Source of the DNA: a virus
Direction: 5' to 3' (one strand)
IMG/VR virus record: IMGVR_UViG_3300032954_000069
Coordinates: 1-23,138 of that record
Length of the DNA: 23,138 bases
Shown here piece after piece: positions 1-6,709 of the stretch; positions within the stretch are counted from its first letter, which is position 1; each line of letters begins with the position of its first letter. Below the pieces are notes generated by a model that saw only the letters and a list, made by a program, of their open reading frames with translations, searched no databases and was not told the DNA's origin. The position numbers and the translations under genes were made by a program.

Positions 1-305
1 GTGCCGCTCTGGCTCGCGCCGTTCACCAGGGGCGTGCCTCCTCCCACGCCGTTCTGGGTGGCGTAGAACTGATGCACGATGTCGAAGACCGTGCCCCCCT
101 GCCACAGCGCCATCACCTGAGACCACCAGCCGCGCACCACCGGATCCGTCATCTTGATTGGGCCGAAGACCTCATCCCACACATGCCCGATCTGGCCGAA
201 GGACCGGAGCTGCAGCTTGCCGGACTGGGTGACGCTCAGGAGTGGGCTGCCGTACCGGAACGGCGTGCTCAGCTTCGGCATGACGGTGCGAGGAAAGGCG
301 GCCAT
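1..305 (-). CDS. Tail protein following the tape measure, N-terminal part
   Basis: This gene starts at an ATG three bases past the tape-measure stop and runs off the left edge, so only about 101 residues are visible. They read MAAFPRTVMPKLSTPF, then a segment with WDEVFGPIK and WWSQVMALWQGG, and end in a GGGTPLVNGASQSG stretch. The pattern of a short loop-rich start, a central W-x-E-x-x-x-P segment and the TPLVNGAS ending recalls small phage tail proteins encoded just after the tape measure, at the position where distal-tail or tail-tip proteins sit in siphoviruses. The family assignment is from memory of similar proteins and position, not from a domain match. The end and total length are unknown. 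Confidence 0.75.
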   Translation of the reverse strand, partial: MAAFPRTVMPKLSTPFRYGSPLLSVTQSGKLQLRSFGQIGHVWDEVFGPIKMTDPVVRGWWSQVMALWQGGTVFDIVHQFYATQNGVGGGTPLVNGASQSG

Positions 306-308
306 GGC

Positions 309-2243
309 TCAGCCTCCCCGGAACAGGGCAGCGCGGTAGCTGGAGGACTGCCGCGTGGACTGCAGCACGATCCCGGCGATGGTGCTGCCGTGGCGCTTCA
401 GGAGGCTCTGCACACTCGGGCCATCCATGGCCTGGATGTGGAAGTGGACCTCCTGATGAACGTAGGGACCGGCTGCGGCCATCACACTGTCCAGGCCCGG
501 GCCACGCGGGCCGGTGCCCGGGGCAGAGACCGTGCTGGGGCCGGATGGCGCCCCTCCGGCGCTGGAGATGGCATTCCCCAGCAGCTTGAACAGTTGGGAG
601 GTGAGCAGCTGGGCTTCCAGGTTGGCCCAGATGTCCAGCACCCGCTGTGCGAAGGACTGGAACAGATCCCCCATGCTCTTCGTACCGCTGGCCCAGCTGC
701 CCAGCATGCTGGCGAGGCTGTCCTGGATGTTCTTGAAGGCGTGCACCGTGAGTTCTTCTGTGGCCTTGTTGGCCTTGTCCTCTGCCTGCTTCCGGGCCTC
801 CAGCTTCTGCTGGTAGTCCCGCTCGGCCTGGATGGTCAGGGCCAGGGCATGCATCTCATCCAGCTGGGCCTGCGTGGCGCCCCGGAGCGTGGCTTCATAG
901 ATCTGGATCTGCTCATCCGTCATGTTGAAGGTGGCCGCCTGCTCCCGCATCGCGTCAATCTGGTCCTGGATGGCCTGGGTGTTGCGCTGGTTGTCCTCCG
1001 TGGACTTGTTGTGGTCCTTGTCTCGCTGCACCCGGTCGAAGGCTGCAGCTGCAGCCTGCAGATCGGCAGCCGTGGCCCCTTCATCTGCCAGCTTTTTCAG
1101 CAGCGCCGCCTTCGCCCCCTTCTCCAAGGCGAAGGCCTCCTGTGTCAGGGCAGCGATTTCCTGCTGAATGGCTTTCGTGTGATCCACCGTCGTGGAGTCA
1201 CCGGCTGATCCACCCTTGGCAGCAGCAGCCCGGCTCTGGGCATCATAGAGCTTGTTGTAGGCCGTGATCCGGGCCTGGGTGTTCGTGACGATGGCCTGCT
1301 GCCGGGCAATGGCCTGGCTGCCGCTGAGCACATCCCCACTCTCATCATCCACGAACCCGGTGGCGCCCTGCTTCATCTGCTGCTTGATGTCTTCGATCCG
1401 GGACTGGGCCTTGTCCAGGGTGATCTGCAGATCCTGCAGCGGGTCCGTCGTCAGTTCCCTGTTCCGGAAGAACTGCTTGAAGAACTCTGAGAGCTGGCCG
1501 AGCACGGTGGAGGACTGCTGGGTGCGCCCCAGGCTCTCCAGGAAGTCATCGTAGGCCTTCTTCGCGCCCTTGATGCCCCCGATGAGGCCTTCCGTGGCAG
1601 CTTCCCCGGCCCCGCCGAACTTCTTCGTCAGGGCATCAATGATGTAGGCCTGGGCTCCGGCCAGATCATTGGTCTGCAGGAAGCCCCGGATGATGTCCTT
1701 CTGGGCTGCAGAGAACTGGACGCCGACCCGCTGCAGGTTGGTCATCCCCCGCTCCGGGTCATTCAGCGCCTTCCCGATCATCACGACAGCAGAGTGGAGA
1801 TCAGAGCCCATCACGGTGGAGAGATCCGTGGCCAGCTTCAGGCCCTTCGTGAAGACATCCCCGGAGACATTCCCGAAGGTGGCCAGGACAGCAGCGGCAT
1901 CCGTGATCTCCCGGCGATTGAACAGGGAGCTGTTTGCCAGCGTCTCGGAATAGAGTTCAATCTTTCGGGCCGTGAAGCCCACGCTGTCCCCGGAGGCCCG
2001 GAGGACGGCGTTCAGCTTGTTCTGCGCCTGCTCAGCCTGCTCCGTGACATCCAGGAACTCCCGGAAGCTGGAGCTGCCCACCTGGATGCCCAGGAAGGCC
2101 GTCAGCGCCGTGCGAGCCAGGTCCGCCGCCGACTGCACACGACGGCCGATCTGCTCCATCGTATCGGCGGCCGCCCGCATGTCCTGATGGAACTGGGCCG
2201 TCTCTGCCGTCAGCTTGACGATCAGGGAGGCTGCTGTAGCCAT
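309..2243 (-). CDS. Tail tape measure protein
   Basis: This protein sets tail length and acts inside the growing tail tube. At about 644 residues it is short for the family. The N-terminus (LIVKLTAETAQFHQDMRAA) and long helical stretches rich in Gln, Ala and Glu between about 270 and 480 fit a coiled-coil tape. Around residues 510-560 the segment FKNIQDSLASMLGSWASGTK, followed by LFQSFAQRVLDIWANLEAQL, resembles the C-terminal region of lambda-type tape measures. The tail ends HFHIQAMDGPSVQSLLKRHG, also common in the family. GTG at 2246 and ATG at 2243 are adjacent starts. I prefer the ATG because GGAGG lies six bases before it and because it overlaps the stop of the frameshifted chaperone in TGATG. 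Confidence 0.95.
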   Translation of the reverse strand: MATAASLIVKLTAETAQFHQDMRAAADTMEQIGRRVQSAADLARTALTAFLGIQVGSSSFREFLDVTEQAEQAQNKLNAVLRASGDSVGFTARKIELYSETLANSSLFNRREITDAAAVLATFGNVSGDVFTKGLKLATDLSTVMGSDLHSAVVMIGKALNDPERGMTNLQRVGVQFSAAQKDIIRGFLQTNDLAGAQAYIIDALTKKFGGAGEAATEGLIGGIKGAKKAYDDFLESLGRTQQSSTVLGQLSEFFKQFFRNRELTTDPLQDLQITLDKAQSRIEDIKQQMKQGATGFVDDESGDVLSGSQAIARQQAIVTNTQARITAYNKLYDAQSRAAAAKGGSAGDSTTVDHTKAIQQEIAALTQEAFALEKGAKAALLKKLADEGATAADLQAAAAAFDRVQRDKDHNKSTEDNQRNTQAIQDQIDAMREQAATFNMTDEQIQIYEATLRGATQAQLDEMHALALTIQAERDYQQKLEARKQAEDKANKATEELTVHAFKNIQDSLASMLGSWASGTKSMGDLFQSFAQRVLDIWANLEAQLLTSQLFKLLGNAISSAGGAPSGPSTVSAPGTGPRGPGLDSVMAAAGPYVHQEVHFHIQAMDGPSVQSLLKRHGSTIAGIVLQSTRQSSSYRAALFRGG

Positions 2244-2841
2244 CACTTACCTCCACGGTGCTTCTGGGCCTTCCGGGCTCCCAGCTTCTTCACGGCTTCC
2301 TGCTGCAGATCCTGCTTCCGGAGTTCTGCGGCCCGGTCTTCCGCCTCCAGCTCAAAGAAGATGGCCCACTCCGTCAGCTCCCGGGCTGTCAGGCTCCCGA
2401 GGAGCTGATCGACGCTGGGGACGCCGAGCTGTTGGGCGAGTCGGAAGGCAAAGCGCCGTCCGGCCCGCCCCCGGAGTTTCCCCGGAGGTCCGCCTCGGCC
2501 TTCCCCCCAATCCCGTTCAGCTGCCGGGCCACCTCATAGAGCCGGTCTATCGCGACGGAGGACTTGTTGCCCAGCTCCTGGGCGTCCTCATCACTGAACA
2601 GCCGTCGGCCGTCATGGTCCACGATGCACCGGACCAGAAACCTGGCCTTCTGGTTCTCCTGGATGAAGCGCACGGTCTTCCCATCAGAGACATCCATGGA
2701 GCTGGCCGTGTAGCTGTCATGCTCCGCCCCGGTCAGGGCGCGCACGGTGACGGCCAGGCCGCCCCACTCCGGCACGATGATGGTTTCCCGAGGCAAGTCC
2801 TCGGCCTTCAGGATGGCGTCCCGCGTGGCGATGGCACTCAT
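2243..2841 (-). CDS. Tail assembly chaperone, -1 frameshifted (GT-type) product
   Basis: Shifting to the -1 frame at the GGGAAAC heptamer (2476-2482) opens a stop-free reading frame of about 77 residues that ends at a TGA at 2243-2245, sharing its A with the tape-measure ATG. The extension contains RFAFRLAQQLGVPSVDQLLG and then SLTARELTEWAIFFELEAED, followed by a basic, Gln-rich helix. The (S)-x-x-E-L-x-E-W-x-x-[FY][FY]-x-L-E pattern is the hallmark of the T-type extension (DUF4035-like) of phage tail chaperones. In lambda, GpG and GpGT are made from one start at a fixed ratio by slippage at GGGAAAG. Here the same arrangement is inferred from sequence. The extension has no start codon or ribosome site of its own, so it would be missed as a separate gene. 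Confidence 0.85.
2389..2841 (-). CDS. Tail assembly chaperone, short (G-type) product
   Basis: This 150-residue protein lies between the major tail protein and the tape measure, the canonical place for the tail assembly chaperone that binds the tape measure and recruits tube subunits. The start is MSAIATRDAILKAEDLPRET, preceded by GAGGT about six bases upstream; an upstream in-frame ATG gives an unconvincing extension. The core has the PEWGGLAVTVRALTGAE segment typical of these proteins, followed by a helical region (FLVRCIVDHDGRRLFSDEDA, LGNKSSVAIDRLYEVARQL). The last 30 residues after the slippery site are low-complexity Gly/Pro/Ser/Ala, as expected of sequence under weak constraint once most function lies upstream or in the frameshifted form. 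Confidence 0.88.
   Translation of the reverse strand: MSAIATRDAILKAEDLPRETIIVPEWGGLAVTVRALTGAEHDSYTASSMDVSDGKTVRFIQENQKARFLVRCIVDHDGRRLFSDEDAQELGNKSSVAIDRLYEVARQLNGIGGKAEADLRGNSGGGPDGALPSDSPNSSASPASISSSGA
2476..2482 (-). promoter_or_regulatory. Programmed -1 ribosomal frameshift slippery site
   Basis: The minus-strand heptamer is G GGA AAC in the zero frame (preceding codon CGG), a canonical X XXY YYZ slippery site. It differs in one base from the lambda G/T site GGGAAAG. Slippage moves the ribosome into the chaperone T-type extension, which runs without a stop to the tape-measure start. The following GC-rich sequence could form a stimulatory structure, but I did not identify a clear pseudoknot. 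Confidence 0.85.
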
Positions 2842-2881
2842 CAGCAGACCTCGACGGTGAAAGGAGAAGCCAGAGAGAGCG

Positions 2882-2938
2882 GCAGCGTTGCTTCGCTGCG
2901 CCAGCACGCCGTCATCGTGCCTGGGCCGTTACCGGCCC
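2882..2938 (-). terminator. Hairpins between major tail protein and chaperone (possible attenuator)
   Basis: The 127-base gap between the major tail protein stop and the chaperone start holds two small GC-rich hairpins: 2933-2938 with 2923-2928 (six pairs, four-base loop), about 30 bases past the stop, and 2894-2899 with 2882-2887 (six pairs, six-base loop). Neither is followed by a U-run, so a Rho-independent terminator is not proven. The position would suit reduced readthrough from an abundant tube gene into low-copy chaperone and tape genes. Confidence 0.3.
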
Positions 2939-2968
2939 CGCTCCCCACCGGCGGCGCTGCAGCTGGGC

Positions 2969-3382
2969 TCAGCTGCTGGCGACGGTGATCGCCGAGCTGC
3001 CCAGCAGGATGGCCGGAGCCATGACGGCATCCCCGACCTTGCCTCCGAGAAACGGATACTTCTGCACCAGGGCACTCCCGGAGATCCGGGGGTTCGTGGC
3101 GCTCACGCCCGTGCCCTTCACCGGAATCAGCTCCCAGGTGGTCACGGCTCCCAGCAGCCCGTACATCGTCGCATGGGTCTTCGCAGCCGCATAGTCCTGG
3201 TAAAACTCGATGTTGAGGGTGTAGTCCTTCAGCCCGCCCAGGCGCTGGATGACGCCGCCCCCGCCAAAGGCCGTCACGTCCAGGGCCACTGCCGTGGCCT
3301 CCAGCGTGACCTGCCGCACATGATCCGAAAGGTCCACGCTGTTGACCTTTACGGAACAGTCAGTGAAGACGAGGTCGGCCAT
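2969..3382 (-). CDS. Major tail (tube) protein
   Basis: This 137-residue protein is placed just upstream of the chaperone pair, the usual position of the tube subunit. It starts MADLVFTDCSVKVNSVDLSD and has the pattern VALDVTAFGGGGVIQRLGGL, followed by KDYTLNIEFYQDY, which is common in short tail-tube proteins of phages of GC-rich hosts. The C-terminal half carries PRISGSALVQKYPFLGGKVGD, a strand-rich segment. A TAAGGAG site lies 8-10 bases before the ATG. The neighbouring upstream gene (3395-4123) shares the N-terminal pattern and the GKVGD motif, so the two are paralogues. The smaller size, Gly-rich core and adjacency to the chaperone make this one the likelier main tube subunit. Confidence 0.82.
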   Translation of the reverse strand: MADLVFTDCSVKVNSVDLSDHVRQVTLEATAVALDVTAFGGGGVIQRLGGLKDYTLNIEFYQDYAAAKTHATMYGLLGAVTTWELIPVKGTGVSATNPRISGSALVQKYPFLGGKVGDAVMAPAILLGSSAITVASS

Positions 3383-3394
3383 GATCTCCGCTCC

Positions 3395-4123
3395 TTACTG
3401 GATGCCCACGTTGACGAAAAAGGCGACGGAGGTGCCCGTGAAGGTCCAGGACGCCCGCCACCAGGTTTCCCCGGCAATCGGCCCAGCAACCGGTGCAGCA
3501 TACTGCCCCCCCACGGCGCTGGCAGCCGCGAAGGTGATCTGCGTGGCAGGGGACGGGAACCCGCTGCCGTTGTCACTCTGGATGGAGACGGTGAGAGAGC
3601 CCGAGCCGGTGTAGGCCAGCACATGGAGGGCCGCGTAGAGCTTCTGGCCGGATCCCACTGCTCCCAGGTTGAACCCGGTGCCGTTCCCTCCGGCCACCAC
3701 GCCGGTCTTGTTGGCCAGGATGGTGCCGACGAAGTAGCCTCCGGCACCCTCCAGCAGGCCGGTGAACTTCAGCAGATCCCCGACCTTCCCGGCCATGCCC
3801 CACTTGCTCTGCAGGGGCGGGAAGCTGAAGGCCAGCTCCCCCTCCGCGCCGGTCTGCGGCCCGATGGTGGCGACGGCAGCCCCGCCCCCCAGGTTGCCCC
3901 AGGCATCCCCGCCCGGCACCGTGGGCCCGCTGGGGTCTATGAAGCCCTCAGCCTGGAAGGACACATCCCGCAGCCCTCCGGCCCGCTGCATCCAGCCCCC
4001 GCTCCCGAACGTGGTGGCGTCCAGGGCCACAGCTGAGCCGTCCATCGCGACGGCATTCAGGTCCCCGGAGTAGTCATAGCCATCCACCAGGATCTTGGCG
4101 TTCGTGATGACCTCGAAGCCCAT
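3395..4123 (-). CDS. Second tail-tube-like protein with C-terminal beta domain
   Basis: This 242-residue protein begins like the downstream tube protein: residues about 27-52 read GSAVALDATTFGSGGWMQRA then GGLRDVSF, matching AVALD-T-FG-GG--QR-GGL-D of its neighbour, and both contain GKVGD. From about residue 130 onward it adds a Gly/Ser/Ala-rich, aromatic-poor region ending in WWRASWTFTGTSVAFFVNVG, which looks like an exposed beta-sandwich. Such C-terminal domains on tail-tube subunits decorate the tail surface. It starts with ATG overlapping the previous stop (TGATG). It may be a second tube or tail-terminator-proximal subunit, or a decorated minor tube form. The relationship to the neighbour is seen in the sequence; the role is inferred. 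Confidence 0.75.
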   Translation of the reverse strand: MGFEVITNAKILVDGYDYSGDLNAVAMDGSAVALDATTFGSGGWMQRAGGLRDVSFQAEGFIDPSGPTVPGGDAWGNLGGGAAVATIGPQTGAEGELAFSFPPLQSKWGMAGKVGDLLKFTGLLEGAGGYFVGTILANKTGVVAGGNGTGFNLGAVGSGQKLYAALHVLAYTGSGSLTVSIQSDNGSGFPSPATQITFAAASAVGGQYAAPVAGPIAGETWWRASWTFTGTSVAFFVNVGIQ

Positions 4124-4560
4124 CAGACGCCTCCCTTATCCCAGACTGCCTCTATGGTGCTCACCAGGGCTGCACTCACCTGATCCGGAGCCGTGGCCCG
4201 GTTGGCCGCCCAGGCCGGACGCACGAAGGGATGGGCCGGAACGTGCCCCACCTCTTTACCCTCATGGACTGCCCGGTGCCCGAACTCCACCCACGGGGCC
4301 ACGGGATCATCGAAGATCCCCACGCCGATGATGGCATGGGTGCTGTCTGAGGCCAGGGTACGCATGTCTGCATGGGAGGCCAGCTCCCCGGACTGCCGGG
4401 GGATCCGGGGCTCAATGGTCTCCAGGAGCGGGGTGCCTGCGCTGACCAGGGCTTCCACCAGGACCAGGCCCTGGATCTCCTGGTCCAGCTGGTTGAAGCG
4501 CCCGATCACTTCACGCAGGCCTTCGACCTCAATCCCAACCCGTCGCCCAATGCGTGCCAC
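4123..4560 (-). CDS. HK97 gp10-like tail completion protein
   Basis: I start this protein at GTG 4560 (VARIGRRVGIEVEGL), giving 145 residues, because upstream in-frame sequence overlaps the preceding gene and looks non-native. The N-terminal helix LREVIGRFNQLDQEIQGLVL is followed by IPRQSGELASHADMRT and IIGVGIFDDPVAPWVEFGHR, then HVPAHPFVRPAWAANR. The G-x-L-x-x-S, WVEFGH and PAHPFVRPA elements in this order are typical of the HK97 gp10 family, which acts at the head-tail junction or tail completion. It lies between the DUF3168-like protein and the tail-tube genes, matching the standard order connector, closure, completion, tube. Confidence 0.85.
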   Translation of the reverse strand: MARIGRRVGIEVEGLREVIGRFNQLDQEIQGLVLVEALVSAGTPLLETIEPRIPRQSGELASHADMRTLASDSTHAIIGVGIFDDPVAPWVEFGHRAVHEGKEVGHVPAHPFVRPAWAANRATAPDQVSAALVSTIEAVWDKGGV

Positions 4561-4564
4561 GCTC

Positions 4565-4948
4565 TCAGGTCTCCGTGTGGTGGATCCGGATGTCCACGAC
4601 AATATGCCAGATCCGGACCTCCGGCTGATAGAGGTCCACTTCATTCTCGATGAAGGTGGTGATCACCGTGTCCCCGTCCCCCCAGCGCTGCAGGCAGGCC
4701 CGCACCTGCTCCTTGACCGCCTTGGCGGCTGCGAACCCGCTGTCATTCCAGATGGAGATCTGGAAGTTCGTGGTCACGTTCCCCGTGTCCGTCCCCATCG
4801 CGGAGTCCCGGACCGAGGAGATCAGCTGGTAGGTGACGGCAGGGTAGACCGGAGCCTGGGGCAGCACCATGGCGTAGATCCGGTCTGCCACCAGGTCCGT
4901 GAGACCGGAGAACCCGGCCAGCCGGGCCGCCAGGACTTCATCAATCAT
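4565..4948 (-). CDS. DUF3168-like tail terminator/completion protein
   Basis: This 127-residue protein begins MIDEVLAARLAGFSGLTDLV with a helical start, followed by DRIYAMVLPQAPVYPAVTYQ and strands such as TNFQISIWNDSGFAAAKAVK. The order helix, then R-I-Y-x-x-x-x-P-Q-x-x-x-x-P-x-x-x-Y, then a Q-I-x-I-W strand and a K-x-V helix, is that of the DUF3168/SPP1 gp17-like family that caps the tail tube at the head-proximal end. Its ATG overlaps the previous stop in ATGA. The stop lies five bases before the GTG of the gp10-like gene. Confidence 0.82.
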   Translation of the reverse strand: MIDEVLAARLAGFSGLTDLVADRIYAMVLPQAPVYPAVTYQLISSVRDSAMGTDTGNVTTNFQISIWNDSGFAAAKAVKEQVRACLQRWGDGDTVITTFIENEVDLYQPEVRIWHIVVDIRIHHTET

Positions 4949-5295
4949 TGGGGCACCTCCCCGACGATTTCCTTGGCCAGGATCTCCAGCACGCGGTGCC
5001 GTTCCTCAACATCCCGGACGAACTGGACGAGAAAGACGCGGCCATCCTCCAGCCGGATCCGGGTCTCCACGCTGCTGATGTTTGGCAGATACCGGATGGT
5101 GATCTGGTGGAAGGCTTCCCCGGCGAACTGCTGGGCCACATAGCGCAGCTCGCCCCGGGGCGTGTCCACGCTGGCAGGCACCAGGGCCGCCACCGGGGTC
5201 CAGGTCCGGACCTCAGACCGGAAGCTGTCCAGGGACCGGGTGGCCTGCTCGATGGTGACCCGCTGCCGCAGGGTGCCTGCCGCGACGGCTTTCAT
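4945..5295 (-). CDS. Head closure / head-tail joining protein
   Basis: This 116-residue protein starts MKAVAAGTLRQRVTIEQATR. The segment AGTLRQRVTIEQ is the signature opening of the SPP1 gp16-like head-tail joining family (Phage_H_T_join), and the strand-rich remainder (HQITIRYLPNISSVETRIRL, then EDGRVFLVQFVRDVEERHRV) continues the usual small beta-barrel. It plugs the connector after DNA packaging. Its ATG overlaps the stop of the connector gene in ATGA, and its stop overlaps the next start in the same way. Length and neighbours are standard. Confidence 0.88.
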   Translation of the reverse strand: MKAVAAGTLRQRVTIEQATRSLDSFRSEVRTWTPVAALVPASVDTPRGELRYVAQQFAGEAFHQITIRYLPNISSVETRIRLEDGRVFLVQFVRDVEERHRVLEILAKEIVGEVPQ

Positions 5296-5954
5296 GAGAG
5301 CCAGAAGACCCGATACCGGGAGATGAGATTCTTGAACACGAACGGGATCTCATTCTGCAGGGAGTCCACGGACAGCTCCCGGTGCTCATACATGGTTCCG
5401 GCCAGCACCTTGATGGCCTGCCGCAGCGGCTCCGGCACGTCCTTGGGGTTGTTCCCGAACCCGGCAGTGAACTGGACGTGGACGGCATTCGGCACGGCGC
5501 GGGCCACCGGCCACACGCAGCCGTAGGCCGGAAGCACCCGGCCCGGGATGCCCACCAGGTCCAGCTGGTACTGCGAGGCATCCAGGAGCTGGGTGCTGCC
5601 ATCATCCGCGATGTATTCCAGTTTCACGATGCTCTGCAGGGGCGGGCGCGGCAGGCTCAGGTCCCCGGAGGGGAACACATAGGAGTAGCGGGGCACCATG
5701 GCGACGTAGGGTGACCCATAGGTGTAGCGGAGGGGGTACAGCCCCCCATAGGGAAAGAAGTCCAGCCAGTAGTCCAGGGTCTGGGTGATGAGGGCCACCC
5801 CGGTGATGTCCTCGACGTACATCCGGGCGGCCAGGAGGATCCCGGCCAGCAGCTCATCATCCGCATCCGTGTAGACGCGGCTCCAGTCCTTCTGTTCTTC
5901 CACCCCCACGACTTCCAGCGCCGGGGGGATGCTGACCTTGAGCGTGCCGTCCAC
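5292..5954 (-). CDS. Head-tail connector (adaptor), gp6/phiE125 gp8 type
   Basis: This 220-residue protein, starting at a GTG, has the helical segment DADDELLAGILLAARMYVED, the ITGVALITQTLDYWLD strand region, and RPPLQSIVKLEYIADDGSTQ followed by YQLDLVGIPGRVLPAYG and WPVARAVPNAVHVQFTAGFG. The A-x-x-Y-x-E-x-x-T-G-x-A-L-x-x-Q-T pattern and the V-x-V-x-F-T-A-G-F-G strand with a C-terminal helix (PEPLRQAIKVLAGTMYEHRE) are those of the phiE125 gp8/HK97 gp6 adaptor family that docks under the portal. The C-terminal YRVFWLS matches the usual ending. It sits between capsid and head-closure genes as expected. Confidence 0.88.
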   Translation of the reverse strand: MDGTLKVSIPPALEVVGVEEQKDWSRVYTDADDELLAGILLAARMYVEDITGVALITQTLDYWLDFFPYGGLYPLRYTYGSPYVAMVPRYSYVFPSGDLSLPRPPLQSIVKLEYIADDGSTQLLDASQYQLDLVGIPGRVLPAYGCVWPVARAVPNAVHVQFTAGFGNNPKDVPEPLRQAIKVLAGTMYEHRELSVDSLQNEIPFVFKNLISRYRVFWLS

Positions 5955-5958
5955 CCTG

Positions 5959-6165
5959 CTACCTCCGGCGTCGGCGCTGCGGGGACTTCACGGCCTGCTC
6001 CGGCACCAGCCGGGTAGCCGTGGCCGTCAGGGGCTCAGACAGGATCTCCCCGGCGCCACGTTCACAGACCCGGGCCGCCAGCTCGGGCTCCAGCTCCGTG
6101 ATGTCGCCGGGGAGATAGGTGGTGCCGTCCGGTGCTGGGAACGGAGTCCAGAACCGGACGCGCAT
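5959..6165 (-). CDS. Small conserved head-region protein, unknown function
   Basis: This 68-residue protein (MRVRFWTPFPAPDGTTYLPG) has a short strand-turn start, an acidic helix (ELEPELAARVCERGAGEILS) and a strongly basic C-terminus ending in six arginines after a Gln. The F-x-x-G-x-x-Y-x-x-G-D-x-x-x-L-x-x-x-x-A-x-x-x-x-x-x-G-A-x-E pattern is seen in many tiny phage proteins next to head-tail connector genes. I know no established function. It overlaps the upstream stop in TGATG and lies four bases before the connector, so it is co-translated with the head completion genes. Confidence 0.75.
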   Translation of the reverse strand: MRVRFWTPFPAPDGTTYLPGDITELEPELAARVCERGAGEILSEPLTATATRLVPEQAVKSPQRRRRR

Positions 6166-6611
6166 CAGGTCTTCAGCCGCTTACTGGTGAGGACGATGAG
6201 CCCCGCGAGGAAGGAGGTGTCATTGGCCGAGGCCGCCCGGGCCAAGAGGCGCAGATAGCGCTTGGCTCCGGTGTAGGACTTGCCGACGTAGGAGGCGTTG
6301 TCCACGGTGTCCGTGAGCACGGAGTCTATGTTGTTCCAGCTCACGTCCGCGGCCGCCGAGTCCTGCAGCACGACGTAGACCTTGGAGCCGGAGGCGTCCA
6401 CGGAGTGCCCGATGGCGACGAAGTACCAGGCCCCGAAGTAGCCGGAACGGTCCACCGTGGTGCCGGTGTGTGCGGCATTGATGTGGATGACCGGGGCGAT
6501 GCTGGGCTTCACGGCGTTGCCGGAGGCCGGGTCCGGGTTCTGTGCCCAGAGCGGCTGCACGGCCGCGGTGAGGACCAGGAGGGCCAGGAGCAGAGGCTTG
6601 AAGATCCGCAT
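6165..6611 (-). CDS. Capsid-region protein with N-terminal signal peptide
   Basis: I choose the ATG at 6611 (AAGGAG nine bases upstream), giving 148 residues. The first 22 residues MRIFKPLLLALLVLTAAVQP plus LWA form a classic signal peptide: positive start, hydrophobic core and a likely signal peptidase I site after LWA, before QNPDP. The mature part contains AWYFVAIGHSVDASGSKVYV, DSAAADVSWNNIDSVLTDTV and YTGAKRYLRLLARA, then ASANDTSFLAGLIVLTSKRL. The G-x-K-R-Y-L-R strand pattern recalls a family of small phage proteins placed between the capsid and connector genes and often regarded as minor capsid or decoration proteins. A secretion signal on such a protein is unexpected. Role uncertain: decoration protein with an acquired leader, or an exported moron. 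Confidence 0.78.
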   Translation of the reverse strand: MRIFKPLLLALLVLTAAVQPLWAQNPDPASGNAVKPSIAPVIHINAAHTGTTVDRSGYFGAWYFVAIGHSVDASGSKVYVVLQDSAAADVSWNNIDSVLTDTVDNASYVGKSYTGAKRYLRLLARAASANDTSFLAGLIVLTSKRLKT

Positions 6612-6668
6612 GGACGGGTTCTCCTTCGTATGAGTCAGCACGTCAGGGGCACCAGAGACTGGGTGAGA

Positions 6669-6696
6669 AGGGGCGGGCTGGCTGCGCCCGGCCCCT
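6669..6696 (-). terminator. GC-rich hairpin after the capsid gene
   Basis: About 14 bases past the capsid stop the minus strand folds AGGGGCCGGGC against GCCCGCCCCT with one bulged C and a seven-base loop (6679-6685), roughly ten pairs. No U-run follows (CTTCTC instead), so it is better viewed as a partial terminator or a 3' mRNA-stabilising stem that lets capsid mRNA accumulate above downstream genes. Confidence 0.5.
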
Positions 6697-6709
6697 CCCA
6701 GTGGGTCAC

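Noticed and set aside
72-1208. Plus-strand open frame of 378 codons opposite the tape measure
   Set aside because: Its composition (Leu/Gly/Arg/His-rich with no recognisable pattern) is that of an antisense shadow of the tape measure coding frame.
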